Source: Pegea sp. RAD2-039
Taxonomy: Eukaryota; Chordata; Thaliacea; Salpida; Salpidae
Assembly: GCA_034620365.1 (NCBI GenBank)
Contig: JAQGEQ010000339.1
Coordinates: 310,001 to 374,000 of the forward strand
Direction of reading: 5' to 3'
Length of the DNA stretch: 64,000 nucleotides
The translations under genes were made by a program, and so were the position numbers. How positions within the stretch are numbered: position 1 is the first letter of the stretch; each line of letters opens with the position of its first letter. Below, piece by piece: positions 14,700 through 27,878 of this stretch. The notes beneath the pieces were generated by a model, which made no database searches, was not told where the DNA came from, and saw only the letters and a list, made by a program, of their open reading frames with translations.

Positions 14700-16255
14700 T
14701 ATTGCCAAATAAATTAAAAAAACATTAAAAGATGAGCTACAAAAAATAAGAGTAAACTTTTTATTAGAACTAAATGATAATAATCAATGATAATAATTAA
14801 CATTCATTTCTCCAATTTAAAAAATTTATTAGACTGAATATATTTTTCGACATTTTTTCTTCAATATTGTGAAAATTTTATCATTTAATTTAATATATTA
14901 AAATTTGAAAAAAACGAAATAATTTTTCTAATTTTATAGTTTCTTTTGCCGGGTTTTTCACGCCGTTCACATGCTTTTCATACTATGGCAAGTTTTAATA
15001 CAAATGAGTTTTTGACAATCAATGTGCTTTTGAAAAATGACTCCGTATTTTTCATATCGATATTTTGTGGATAATTTTTTGCGTATATTTTAATTATATT
15101 GCATGTTATTAATCTTTTTTTGCTGAATAAAATAAATTAATAAATTTAATCACTGCTTTAGAATAAGATTGTAAAATGCCAAATATTTGTTTAAAAAGGT
15201 GTTTTTCTCAAAATAAGCCAATAGAAATAAGTTATTTAGTTTTACTACGAATTTTAAATGGTTATCATTTTCCCATGCAATTATGAAGATTTAATTAAAA
15301 TATTTAAATTAGATTATTTAAGTCAAATTTTTAATATCGTTAAAATTTTTACTATTATAAAAGTAATTGAAATAATTTAAACTACTTTTTGTAAAATTTA
15401 AATAAATGTCATAAAAATTTGTTTTGTCTGATTTTCAATATTTACTAATATTTTTCATTTTTAAGTTCTTTTTATTACTTTGTTTAAAATAAAAAAATAA
15501 TTATTGAAAAATAGTTATTTCTTATAAACATTTTGTTTCTCAATTTAGATGTTCTTTTGTTTTTAAAATAACTTTGATTTGATACCTAGAATCCTATTAT
15601 ATCTTCATCTTCTTTTTTCTCTCTCAGTAATTTTTAAAGGTTAAATATTTACTGAGTAAATGATCAAACATTTTTCAAATAGCTTTTGATATGAGATTGT
15701 CTCATGAATATATTTTTTTAATTTTATAAAATATTTGTTTGTGGTTGATTAAATAATATAAAAATGATTATGTATTTGTTGTTGACTTCAAAAAAGTTTT
15801 AAGACTTAATTTAATACCCAATAAAAATTTTTTAACTTTGAACATATTTATATTATAAAAAAGTATAGCTTTAAAACTGAAGCAAATTTTTGTTTAATTC
15901 TATTTGTTGATATTTAAAAATATATTCTTATTATTTTTAGTTGTGATATTGAAGTCACTGTATATAAACACTAAACTAGTTGTATAGCATACTTGGCTTC
16001 TAACTATTACAATGTTTGTATAGGTTTTGTCTTGATATTTAAAATTCTTGTCTTTCTTGAGTATTTCTATTTATTTTTTAGGATACTGTAAACGCTAACC
16101 AGTAATTTGATATTTTAATAATTTACTAACTTAACATAATATTCATTTTCTTCTTTTCTTTTAAGTTTTCATAAACAGTTTAAACGTTTATTTTTTTGAG
16201 TTATTTGGGATTAATTACTTTTAAATCTATAGAGTTTTTACATGGTTCTACAAGA
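14700..16255. other. A+T-rich spacer upstream of SLC28
   Basis: No exon or repeat could be supported. The right end (about 16140-16255) is pyrimidine-rich and contains acceptor-like sites, so an additional 5' UTR exon of the transporter gene could lie here. Confidence 0.4.
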
Positions 16256-19200
16256 ATGGAACTAGGTTCTGATAATGATTTTAATGATGATAAGCTTCAG
16301 ACTTCTTCATCTAACTTAGACTATAGTACGTCTATGTTAGTAGTAGATGATGTTAAACATTCAAAAGTAAGTTTTTTATTTTCTACTATTTTAGAATTTT
16401 TGGTGTAATTACTTATCTGATTATAGATAGATGATAAGAAAACTGTTGTGGACATTAATGACAGTACCGTTGATGTTAAAGATAGCTACAATTGTTTCAG
16501 TACCTGTATTCACACGTATGTCTTCAAGCTAATCTTTTTATTTTTCTATCACCTTAGGAACAAATCTCATAATTTTCCAACCTTGTATTCCATACCAAGT
16601 AAACTTAATTTTAAACATTTTTTAGAGTATTGATTCGACCACGTTTAATGGGAAACAGACTTATGAAGAATCATCATAAGATGATTATAAAGATTGCTAA
16701 ATGTTTGATGTTTCTTGGTAAGCAATCTTATTTTTCATTAATCTATGTTAATTATTTGTTCTTCATACAAACAAAAGACTAAATGATTAAATTTTTTATT
16801 AAAACTTTATTTTCACAGCTGTCTTGTGAGTAAATTAGGCAAACAATTGGATGTTTGTAACCTTTTTGACGATAAATTATTTCAAATAGAAGTAATAAAA
16901 ATATTTGTTCGAAAACTTCGAAAGAAAAATAATTTTTAAGCGGTTACATGAATTCCTTTTCAGGCGTTTTGGGGTTCACTATTGCTGCTTGCATCATGCA
17001 TTTTCGACAATCAACCCCTTTATTAGTCGTCTTTCTTTTATGTATTTTCTTCAACTTATGGAGTTGGGTTCAAAGTTTTAAATTCAAATTCATAGAAACG
17101 ATTTCACGTTCCTCTTTAAATTTCTACGAAAAGAACAGTATCTTCTTCAAATGGTGAGTAATTACTATTCAGCTTGAAAATTATAAATGGAGTCAAATCA
17201 TCAAGATGTACATTTTTTCAGGATTTTTATTTGTTTACTTGGAATAGCTTTCATGATTTGGATTGCACTAGACACGATGAAACGCCCTGAACAATTAATG
17301 TCTGCAGCTGGATACGTTACATGTTTGCTTCTTTTGTTCATCACTTCAGTTAAACCATCTCATGTAGAAAAGTTCTGTTGTTTATAGAAACAGAAATTTA
17401 ATTAAAGTCAATTTTCAGGTAAAATTTCGACCAGTTATTTGGGGCTGCTTGATCCAAATCAGTTTAGCTTTCATTGTTCTAAGAACAAAATCAGGATTTG
17501 AATTCTTTAACTGGTTGGGTAATTTGGTTCAGACTTTCATTAATTATGTGGATTCAGGGGTCTCATTTCTTTTTGGGGAAGCCTGGCCGATGCATTTCTT
17601 TGCATTTAAGGTTTTATGATTTAATCAATTTATAAAATCATATTTGATGTAATTTTTAGGTTCTTTCGATCGTCATCTACTTCAGCTCGTTTATTACGAT
17701 TCTGTATTATTTGGGAGCAATGCAGTGGATAATAAAGAAGATCTCGTGGTTGATGCAAATCACATTAGGAACCTCATCTACTGAGTCTCTTGTCGCTGCT
17801 GGTAAATCTGAATAAATAAAAAATTAAAAATTAACTTGTAAAAACTCATCCTTATTTTCAGGAAATATTTTTGTTGGGCAAACTGAAGCACCGTTATTAA
17901 TCCGACCTTATCTTAAAGATCTAACTATGTCAGAACTACACTCTGTAATGGTTTGTGGTTTCGGGACGGTTTCTGGAAGTGTCTTAGGAGCTTATCTTGG
18001 ATTTGGAGTATGTTGTTTAATGTTACGTTTGATTTTGCGTTAAGCTAGCTAAACAAATTTTTCTCTTAGTGATATAGAATTCCCTTAAATGCGGCCTTAG
18101 GAATTTGTTTGTTTGCTCTTATCATCAGACCTTGATTTTATAAGCTTTTATCATCTGATTTTATCATACCCTACTCCTTTAGTAATTTTCTACTTCCTTT
18201 GTGTAATTTAGTAGTTGAATTGACAATAGAAAAGCTAATATTAAAAGTTGGCGCACTTTTTAAAATATAGTTTATCTCAACGAAAAGTAGTTTAGATGAA
18301 TTCAACTTTTTCATTCATAAAATTAAGGATGAATAGAAATAAAACACCCAGCATATTAATAACTATACAATTTCAGATTCAACCTGTTTATGTGATAACT
18401 GCTTGTGTAATGGCTGCTCCTTGTGCTTTAGCTGTGTCGAAGATAGTTTATCCTGAAACTGAACAATCTGTTGCAAAATCAGGCGAACTTCAACTGGAAA
18501 AGGGGCTAGTTGACACATTTCATTTACATATTCAGCTTTTTTCCTTCATTTATTAATACTTTGATATTTAAGCATTTTTCGTTTGACCTTTCACCGATAT
18601 TGTAAGAATTAATACTTGAAAAACAAAACTCAGCCTAACTGCTAGTTACTTTGAGTTTTTGAGGGCACTTTAAATCCATCGTTTTTGAATCCAAATCTCT
18701 TTATTTAATATTCAAATCGATAAAAATTTATCAATTTGTTTAAATGTCTGTTTACTAATTTATTAACTTATTAATCTTTAAAAACTTTAGTTCTTATTTA
18801 TGATTCAAAGACCGGAAAAAATTTAAATGTTTCAATATCCTTTAAAATGCGTTTTAAACTTTCATGTAATTTACTTTAAGAAAATATTTCTAAATCTTTT
18901 AGATAATTAATTAGATTTTCTCTAATATTTTTGATGTAAAAAATCTAATTTGATATTTTAGAAGTCTTTGTATTAACTGATATTAAAAGATAATCTTTTA
19001 TAGATCACAAAGAAATATTATCGAAGCCGCCTGTGAAGGTGCTTCGCAAGCGATTCCATTGGTCCTAAACATTGCAGCTAACTTGGTTGCTTTTTTGGCT
19101 TTGTTAGCTGCCTTAAACGGATCTTTAGAATGGCTAAGCAGTCTTGTTAATTGTAAAATAAATTTTGAGGTGAAAGTTTAGTTTTGTGATTTAAGTTTCT

Positions 19201-20604
19201 AATTACTTAATTATGTTTGATGTAAGTTTGTTTGACGCAATTAAAATTTGGTAAATTCGATTTTTAAACCGCACTTGTTTATTTTAAAGGTTTAAAAACT
19301 TAATTTATCTCTAAATCACCTTATAAGTATCACAAGCTGTTTTAATTTCTAAGTATATTTGTAAATATATTCAATTAAGAAGTTCTTCTTTAAAACTGTT
19401 CTTTCAGATGACAAAACATTTTAGAAATCACACAAGATTTCGAAATCAACTTTTTGTTTAATATTTCAATTTCTTTTGCAGATAATTTGCTCTTACATCT
19501 TCTACCCTTTTGCTTTACTTATTGGAGTGGAACCAACTTTTTCTTCAAAGGTTTGTTCAATATTTCAACTCCACAATAATCCTCATCTAATAAATTTGCT
19601 GACACTATCCAAAACTGATGTTGTTATCAACAACAAATATTTCTGTTACATAAAAACCAACCAATTTTTATGAAAAACAATTTTAACAAGTACAATGTCA
19701 ATGTTATCAAAACAATAAATTCATTTTGTTATTGTAACACAATTTTTTCTCGTTCTCTTTGATAACACATTTTGAAAATGAATTTTAAGGTCGCTGAGCT
19801 GATTGGTAAAAAGATTTTTCTCAACGAGTTTATTGCTTACGAAGAATTATCTAAAATGCTTGTGAAAAGAGATAACGGGACTTATTCCTTATTCGACTCT
19901 GATGGAAACTTAAATTGGATTGATGAAAAGTCTGAAGCTATTGTAACTTATGCTTTATGTGGGTTCGCAAACATTGGTTCATTAGGAATTGTACTTGGTG
20001 GTCTTGGTAAGTGATTTAAATTAAATTTACAGTTGTCGAAGGATTTAAAAGTATCTTTAATCTAATATGTAGGATTATATTATCATTTGAACTGATAAGA
20101 TATCAATGAAAATTTTTTTTATCTCTTATACAACTAACAAGTTTTTTGCTTTTAGGTTCCATCGTCAAAGAACGACAACGAGACATTTCAAAGATCGTAG
20201 TAAGAGCCTTAATCTGCGGAGTCTTTGTTAGTATCCTCAACTCTTGTATTGCAGGTAAGTACTTTTAAAGATATTTAAATTCGACATTTTATAAAAGTTT
20301 TTTAAATCATTCCATTTTCTTTACAGGATTTTTATATGAACCTAGACCAATCAAATGTAAGTCGATTCTATCACAACACTTTGATGAGGTTGTATTAGTT
20401 GATCGACTTTTTGAATGTTGTAAAAGAGTCTTGTCTTCCAGGTATTTTAAAAATCATTTTATTTTGAGACAAGCTCATTTTTGTAATTCGTTTCTTTGTA
20501 GCTCACCAGCAAATGCAACATTAACAAGTTGCTGTAACTACAATTTTACAAGCTACAATTTAACAAGCTACAATCTAACAACTTCTGTGAATTGTACATT
20601 GTAA
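16256..20604 (+). CDS. SLC28A: Concentrative nucleoside transporter (SLC28/CNT), 15 exons, complete
   Basis: Plasma-membrane cation-coupled uptake of nucleosides. Exons: 16256-16366, 16427-16515, 16626-16717, 16964-17153, 17222-17363, 17419-17610, 17660-17801, 17862-18007, 18377-18504, 19004-19169, 19482-19550, 19790-20006, 20156-20254, 20327-20441, 20502-20604. All phases close and the total is a multiple of three: 666 aa, near human CNT3 (691). CNT signatures run in order: [33 protein letters not shown] then APLLIRPYL (nucleoside-binding loop, ~residue 326), [59 protein letters not shown] (family motif NEFxAY, ~501) and [14 protein letters not shown]. The N-terminus is acidic and cytosolic. 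The C-terminus is Cys-rich with five N-glycosylation sequons, two from a 15-nt repeat, as expected for the extracellular CNT tail. Intron 9 appears to use a GC donor. Confidence 0.95.
18505..19003 (+). other. Probable GC-AG intron in the SLC28 gene
   Basis: Exon 9 must end in phase 2 to join exon 10 (...[17 protein letters not shown], matching the CNT pattern LPRGxERNxxEAA). The only site that does this is AAGGG|GCTAGT at 18505; the nearby GT (CTA|GTTGAC, 18509) gives phase 0 and a broken frame. The acceptor is TTTTATAG. The alternative is a one-base error in the GGGG run. Confidence 0.55.
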
Positions 20605-22640
20605 TAATGACCCTTCTCTAATTTTGAAGACTGTTTTCTTTTTATGTAGATGCTGCTAATACTTATAGCTTTTTAGAAGCAATTGTAAATTAATTGATTC
20701 AATAATGTTCAAATATAGTATTTTGGTGTAAAATTTCCCTTTTATTTATTTAAGTTTCAGAAATTACATTTAGAAAATTTGGTTTTTATTTAAGCTTTTA
20801 AGTTTGAGTTTACTCCGAAAACAGTTTATTTTAACTAATTGAGAAAATATAAAATTTGTTTTTAAGTTGTTCCGAATGTTTAAGTAGAAATTTGAAACTT
20901 CTCATATTTCAATTGAGAAATTTCAGCAAAACTCATACCATGTGACATTTGACCTAAATTTAAGAAAGCTGAATAAATTGTTATCAATTTAAATTAGCTT
21001 GGCTAAGGATAATTCATTAAAATTCTTTCATTGTTCTACTAGTTGCTGAAGAAGAATATATTCATTCTTGAACTAGAAATAGAAATTGTATTTAAAAATA
21101 TACAAATTATTTTAAAGTATAAAAGAAATTATTCGCGCGTATTATTTGGCAAGTATTCCAATTTTCTATCGCCATCTAGTGGAATAAAAGAATATAGAGG
21201 AAGAAAAATATACATTAAAAGATAAAACTCATAAAAATATTAGTTTGAAAATGTTAATTTAAAAAAGTAGGTCAATATTGTAAAAACTTTTCATAAATGA
21301 GTCCATAAAAATACAATTATCAAAATTGAATCGTGTATAAAAATTAATTTGATTCAAACTTATCTATTAAAATCACAAATAAACAGAAGATTGGTTTAGA
21401 TATCTTTAAAATGTTAAAAGTATTCTTAAAAAGATTATTTCAAGAATTACATAATATGAGATTACATTTATTTGATTAAAAGACTCACAAATAATTTTCT
21501 TTTTTTCTCTCAAATGTAACACAATTATATCTTTGTTTTGTCAAATGTATTTATCAAGCAGTTTACGATCTAATTGTCTTGCATATTTGTCTAACAGTGT
21601 GATAGAAAGTTTGATTTATAAAATAGCAAATGTTGATCAGTATAATAACATTTAATTAATTTACAAACAGTGTTTACAAGTTTATTTTTACTTCTTACTA
21701 TGTGATGTGTTATTTATATAAAAGTATCTTATTAAACTAAACTATATTTGATGAAATATTTTTAATGATGTGTGATTAATAAACTGAGCTTGGTTTGTTT
21801 GCCAAACAACACTGTAAATCATAAATGCATCATTAAATTTTCAAGAAATCTTTTGTAAGAAGCAATCAACGCTAATAAAGACTATCTAAAGTTTATAAAG
21901 AAGTATGGTTTTGCAATATCATTAAACAGTTTCTATTTTGGAGTTAAATTGGCGAAACATATTATCAAAAAGAAAATATTGAAATTATAAATTCATTTTC
22001 AAAATCAACATGTTAAGTGGTGTGAATACTTGCCTATTTTTGTGATAGTTTTCAGCAATTACTGAAATATGAATAATTTTGAGTTTTACAAAAATAAAAC
22101 TATTTTGGCTTTTTGCTATCTTTCCACCATTGGAAATAAAGCAACCTAGAACTAAAATAAAAATTAATAAACTTTAAAAAATGCTTTTTACGTAGGGTAG
22201 ACCTCTAATAAATAGTAATAAAACAGGTCTTTTGAGGTTTTATTTTTTTGGTAAATATTCTCAAACTTTTTTTTGTGGGTCTTTGTTAAATTCGTTGGTG
22301 GTTGTTTATTGTCACGAGAAAAAATGGTTGAAGGAGAAACTACACTTAAAGAGGAAAAATATAAATTTTAAAGAGCAAAATTTTGAACTTAATATTTGCT
22401 TTCCTGAAAATGAATAAATTGCAAATACTTATGTAAAGAAAGAAAAACTATTTCCTTATACTTTGAAAAGTTTTTATCTATTCACGAGTATAATACAAAA
22501 GAAAATCTAAAATTAGTTGCTTTATGTTATTCGTTATTCCATTGTTCATCTTCTTCTAGTTTTATATTTACTAAAAATTTAAATGAAATCTATTTTAGAT
22601 TTGATTGGTACTACTCTTTAAGAGAGCTTTATTCTATTGT
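20605..22640. other. Intergenic spacer after SLC28
   Basis: A+T-rich, no exon recognised. It contains one motif worth noting, an isolated CTCF-like 13-mer at 21170-21182. Confidence 0.4.
21170..21182 (-). promoter_or_regulatory. CTCF-like motif
   Basis: The minus strand reads CCACTAGATGGCG, a full match to the vertebrate/insect CTCF core consensus CCAsyAGrkGGCr. It stands alone in the spacer between SLC28 and the next gene block. Motif match only; chance is possible. Confidence 0.25.
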
Positions 22641-25600
22641 AAAATGTGCGCCACAACAGCAGGTAACACTAAACAATTAAACTGTAGAACACGCAGAAAA
22701 AATCTAACCAAGTATGTGAGCATATGACATATACGTATACGCTAAAATAATCTTTTGTTATGCACCTTAAGTATACGAAATTCTCCACAACCAAATAATT
22801 GGATCGTAAACGATAAGAACACCCATACTTACAATTGTATCATGCTTTAAAACTTCAACCAATTATTTACAAAGAGGTAATAAATAGAATAATCTCGGGA
22901 TAGATTTAAAGAAAAATAAATGACATTGTTAGAGACAATTAAAGAATGCGAAGAGCTATCGAGCGAAGAGCGACGCTAATTGATATGACTCCAGACAGAA
23001 ATGACATCATGACCTCTTCGGATCTTTATAAATATAGAAAAGTGATTTAGCTAATAGGATTATGACACTTAAGGCTGAAAGAATGTCTTGGTAGATGGGG
23101 CCGTCATACGCTCTTTTTTATTTATAACTTATCATCCGCTGTTACTTCAGCTCCGATAATTTCCAAACTCTAGAAGCTCATACATATGTCATGATCATTC
23201 ATCCCTTGGAGCACTCGTCTTTGTGCTTTCTATGATTTATAGTTTGGTTTTGAACATATAGATAACAGGAGAAAAAATCTCTGAAAAATATTGGGAGAAG
23301 AAATTCATATACTTGTATAAATATCCGAGCTTAGGGGGTGATTGAGGCACTAACCATTGCTGAATCCAGTCACTGAGTCTTAGTGGAAAATACTTCATGA
23401 CCATCTAGACTTAGACCAGACTAAGATGGTAATTTAGCATTAAAAAATCTAGATATAAATCAATTCACAAGACTCTTAGAGAAGCCAAAGTGATCAAACA
23501 AACTCTTTCTGTAAAGACCCAGATTAGAGATGAAGTAAAGCACGGATTAGCTTCAGCTGCTTTTAAGATTAAAAAATAATTTTTGAATAAAGTGATCACT
23601 TTTGACAAAGATCAAAACACAGCTATAAAGGCTTTAAACAAAATACTGATCTCCTGTTTCTCAAATTTAACTCAGAATTTTTCCAATCTGCTTTCTTAAA
23701 AATAGCTGAGACAGTTGGAAGACTTTTATAGAGTTCTAATATCATTCAAAGATTTTTTTCTGACCGATTTTTTATTAGTATATGGAATGATTTTCGATAG
23801 TGAAGATTCATCGCTTCTTGTATCAATATACCCAAAACAAGGGATTTAGATGTGGTATGTAGATGGGTATGTTTTTCATCTCGAGTAAATAGGTTTACTT
23901 GCTTTCATCTTCTGCAACATTCCGAGGTGTTATTTTCTCCTTTTTGTAAATAGATCTTTTTGATCCTAAATTCTGTCTCTGATTAAAAATAGAAACGCTG
24001 TTTTGCTCTTTACCTAGTGAAGCAGCAGACTTCTTTCTGTTTTCCTTTTTTCTTATCTGATTTATCATCCGCGGTTTATATATAGTTTAAATCTTCACGA
24101 AGCCTAGTAGAGCATAAATACGCAGAGACCCGTGCAATCATTTCTCTTACTACCTTCCTGCTTTCTGAATGTCTTCATCTTAAGCCCGACAACAATATCC
24201 TTTCTTCCCACATCTAAAATATGCAATTAATTGATCAAATCATGTGCTCTTCTCCAACTTTTCATAGACACTCCCTATAATTGTTATCATCGATTTTTTG
24301 TGGTCCTCCTAAATCTTCAGTTCTATAAAATTTACTATTTCCACCACAACATCTTTTGATACAATCAGAAGATGCTGTTGTACCGCTAGACATCAGTATA
24401 CGTCATCACTTGATAAAAGGTTTTCTAATTTCAAAGTCTCATGACAACCTTTCCCGTATTTCTGACGAGTTACTGAGCTTTAAGTGCGCTAAGCTTCAAT
24501 AAGGAGCCAAAAGAACTGGCAACAGATTTCTTAATAAAAAAACACTATAATAAGAAGAGTACTACATCATGAGTAAGTTAAAGAGCAACTAATTCGAACA
24601 CATTAATAAACTTATAAATAGATGTGCAAACGTATACTGACGTATGCTGTAAAATAATCTGCTATTATTATTATTTTTCACCTGCTTCGATCGAGAACGG
24701 TCAAGAACGGCTACACTATGCAGATTGAAATAATCTCCTGTTATACAGTTCAAATATACCACAATTGTTATATTCTTTTCAAACAACGGCTACACTATGC
24801 AGATTGAAATAATCTCCTGTTATACAGTTCAAATATACCACAATTGTTATATTCTTTTAAACACATTTTGTAAAGTCTTTAAGTAGGCTCTAAATTATAT
24901 CAGACGTTAGTCCTTAAAGCTATTTAAAGTATGGAGAGTTTTGTTATAATACATCCAGATGAGAAAGGCGGGTTTAATTTGTTTTACTCAGTTTTTAGCA
25001 AATGTGTAATTTTCAAATCTTTTCGAATAAGTTACAACGTCTCTTTAATCTTTTAGACTATATCCGTTTTTTATGTCTAATAATAAATAAAGTAACCTAC
25101 TACGAAAAGCTTCTGTAGAAGAAGACATCATCTGTTCATTGTAATCATATTAATTCTGAAACTATATAAGATTATGAAAAGACAAAGGTCTCACTGATTT
25201 TGTTTGTTAATCAGCAAAATAAAACTTTAATATTTCTATAAACATTTTGCTAAAGTCAAAATATTTTTTATCTTTGAGGAAAAGCTGTATTTAGAGTTAA
25301 CATAGGTTAACTAACATGTTAAGATGATTTGTCACTGTTAAATTTCAGTCTCTGATCTCTAACCAACTTATTATTAGAAGCTTCAAAAAATTATTTTTAT
25401 GAAATGTATGTTGAGAGATTTTAACAATTAAAGAATGAGCTTGCTATTAAATATCAAATATATAAATAGAGCCACTGGTTTTGTTTACTGACAAGATCCA
25501 AGCATCATCTACTTCATTCTTGACATCCTTCAAAGTTAGCAGAGGTAACTTGGTTGCATGTCAGACAACTATAAACCTATAGATACATCGTTTTATCACA

Positions 25601-25800
25601 AGGTAATGAAATACAATTGTTTGGTCTTAATTAAAACTCAAAAGTATCTATATTTCAGGGCTCTTAAGATTGATTTTTATGGTGTCTACTTTTTTGTTAT
25701 GTCTTAGCTCTGTTGTTAAGCTTCATTGTTTGAAAGTATTATCTTTCAATTAATATTAGGAATAAGCTTAATCATGTATGCGTATGCATACGAAAATTCT
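22640..25800. mobile_element. Decayed repeat-rich region of unknown type
   Basis: This 3-kb block has patchy higher G+C, many short broken frames and repeated words around ACGTATAC and TAAAATAATCT (near 22730, 24630 and 25775). On the minus strand near 24220 a broken frame reads YFRCGKKGYCC, vaguely like a gag CCHC zinc knuckle. On the plus strand near 22950 there is a coding-like RRAIERRATLIDMTPDRND stretch. No intact frame, no reverse transcriptase and no defined ends were found. I take it as old transposon debris. Confidence 0.35.
24707..24863. repeat. 79-bp tandem duplication
   Basis: Two adjacent copies (24707-24785 and 24786-24863) of a 79-nt unit starting ACGGCTACACTATGCAGATT and ending TTGTTATATTCTTTT plus a few bases. 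They differ at about one position near the end, so the duplication is recent relative to the decayed surroundings. Confidence 0.88.
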
Positions 25801-26468
25801 GTATGCTGTCAGGTATAAAAATTAGTCAAGTATATTTTATTAACAAAATAGTTTAATTGGTCAAGCAAGTTTTTACTGCATACTATGTTTTTGAAAAAGA
25901 AATTAAGCCATTTTCGCTAGAATCATAAACAAAGAATAAATAAAGCCAAACTTGCGCAAATAATTTATTGGTATACTAAAAGTACTTACGGTTAACTGAA
26001 ACAGAATCTTAGTAGTTTAAAGAAATCTTTAAATATATATTTTTATAAAGGGTCTTGTTATTAGCTTATAAAATACCAAATAATATAATTTAAATCTGTG
26101 CATTAAATAGTTTTGCACAAATTAATAAAATAATTTTAAGCTTTATCGGAAAAAAATTATGTTACTTAATTATCAACTATTAAAATTGATTTATTAATTG
26201 TAAAATTATATTTTTCAAAAAAGTTAAAAAGTTTTTGAAAAATTTTCTTAAGCATGTGATAATAAAATATTAATATTTTCTTTTTGAAAGCATGTTTAAA
26301 TTATATATTTAAAATAGAAAATTTTTGCTTTACTTATTTTTTTTAATTATATTTTTTGAAATTTACTGTTAAAATTTGTCTTAAGTGTTTTCAACCAACT
26401 AAAGTTTGATTTTTATTTAAATTGGATTTTATAGTTTATATATTTTTACTACTAATTTTAAAGTACAA
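25801..26468. other. Spacer upstream of SAYSD1
   Basis: Very A+T-rich, no exon recognised; expected to contain the SAYSD1 promoter. Confidence 0.4.
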
Positions 26469-26909
26469 ATGGAATCTCAATTAGCTGAATTTAGAGAAAG
26501 AAAGAAAAGAGAATTAAGACAACAAAGTAATAACAACTTTACAACAATTAAAAGAAAATCAACAAGTTCCCCATTAAACATTTTTTATCGATGGAGCAAA
26601 TATATTTCATCTAAACCCTTTTTTGTTTCAATATCTTTAAGATTATCTGAACTACCTGTTATAGGGTGGCCGTTTTGTCTCAAGTTTATTTTATGGTTTA
26701 TTTTGCTTGGTCTTTCTATAGAGTTGCAATTTGGTGCTGTTTATTGTATGTTATCAGCTTTTGTTCTTTTATATATTGGAACGTCAACAAGAAATCGGAA
26801 AATAAATGAAAAAAGTGCCTATTCCGTATTTAACAAAGACTGTGAAAGGATTGATGGGACATTTACTGCAGAACAATTTGACAAGCAATTAAGAGCTGGT
26901 AGAATTTGA
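26469..26909 (+). CDS. SAYSD1: SAYSvFN domain-containing protein (SAYSD1), single exon
   Basis: 146 aa, intronless, ATG at 26469. The start MESQLAEFRERKKRELR matches the conserved SAYSD1 N-terminus. The centre holds two closely packed hydrophobic segments (~residues 72-103: FCLKFILWFILLGLSIELQF, then AVYCMLSAFVLLYIGTST). The family signature EKSAYSVFN follows at ~116-124, then the conserved tail GTFTAEQFDKQLRAGRI. SAYSD1 is an ER membrane protein reported to sense stalled translocation by binding UFMylated ribosomes and to route clogged substrates to lysosomes. It is slightly shorter than human (183 aa), mainly in the linker before the membrane hairpin. AATAAA occurs near 27254. It lies ~970 bp upstream of HYPK on the same strand. 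Confidence 0.96.
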   Translation: MESQLAEFRERKKRELRQQSNNNFTTIKRKSTSSPLNIFYRWSKYISSKPFFVSISLRLSELPVIGWPFCLKFILWFILLGLSIELQFGAVYCMLSAFVLLYIGTSTRNRKINEKSAYSVFNKDCERIDGTFTAEQFDKQLRAGRI

Positions 26910-27878
26910 GTAAGAATTGTATATAGTACAAAATAGAGCTGGTTTTCTGTATATTGGTGAATTATTTTTCTAGTTTTTTGGATGATAATACTTTATATGA
27001 GCTGTGTTGGTTTTGAAAGGTTGTAAATGGTATATTGATTGAAAAATATTGATTTGTATGAGTTATTCTTCTTTTATTTCTGATTTAGTTTTATTGCTAT
27101 TTCCTTTTATTGTTCTTTGACAGATATTTGTTTATTATTTTATTCTTTGAAAATTAAAATATAATATTTAAATAAGTATTTTGTCTGAATGTTTCTATGA
27201 TTTAACAAAATTTTTATGATAAAATATAGTTTTTAATTATTGTAATAAAATTGAATAAACTCCATAAAGTTAATGAAATAAAAACTAGTTAAAAAAATTC
27301 TTTTGAATTTCAAATAATTTAATGTTTGATGAAAAATATGCTAATTTCCTTAAATATTTTCCTTTCTTCTAAGATCTTAAGTTGATTAATTGTGATTTAT
27401 TGCATTATATACTTTTCTTGAGTGTTTATAATATTACATTTTTAATTATTGCCCCCTATCAAGTTCATTATAAAATAATATATATAAATATAATTTGTAT
27501 ATTTTATTGTAAGTTTGAAGTTCAATCTGTACATTATTATACAGAATGTTATATTTAAATTTTTTATAGAATGATTATCTTTAAAATTAAGAAAGAAGTA
27601 ATAAAAGTTAATAATATAATATTATTTTTATTATAGAATTGAAAACTTATATCTGATATTCTTAATATTTTGAAAGTAAAATAATTTCGATTAGATTATG
27701 CTTATTTAATTTCTACAATTATTGGAAAAATGACTTCTAAAAAATTGGAGTTTATCCTCTTCATTTATAATCACAATATAAAAATTAGGTGAGTTATATT
27801 TTAAACTTATGAATTTGTTCGATAGGCTTATATAGTTAGGTGCTTAGTTTGCATATTTAGATTTGTATAAAAGATAAA
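26910..27878. other. SAYSD1-HYPK intergenic region
   Basis: Contains the SAYSD1 3' UTR (AATAAA near 27254) and presumably the HYPK promoter. No further coding sequence seen. Confidence 0.5.

Noticed and set aside
16819-16825. 7-nt micro-exon in SLC28 between TTTCACAG and GTGAGT
   Set aside because: Including it breaks the frame; exon 3 joins exon 4 directly in phase 1 and gives the expected [12 protein letters not shown].
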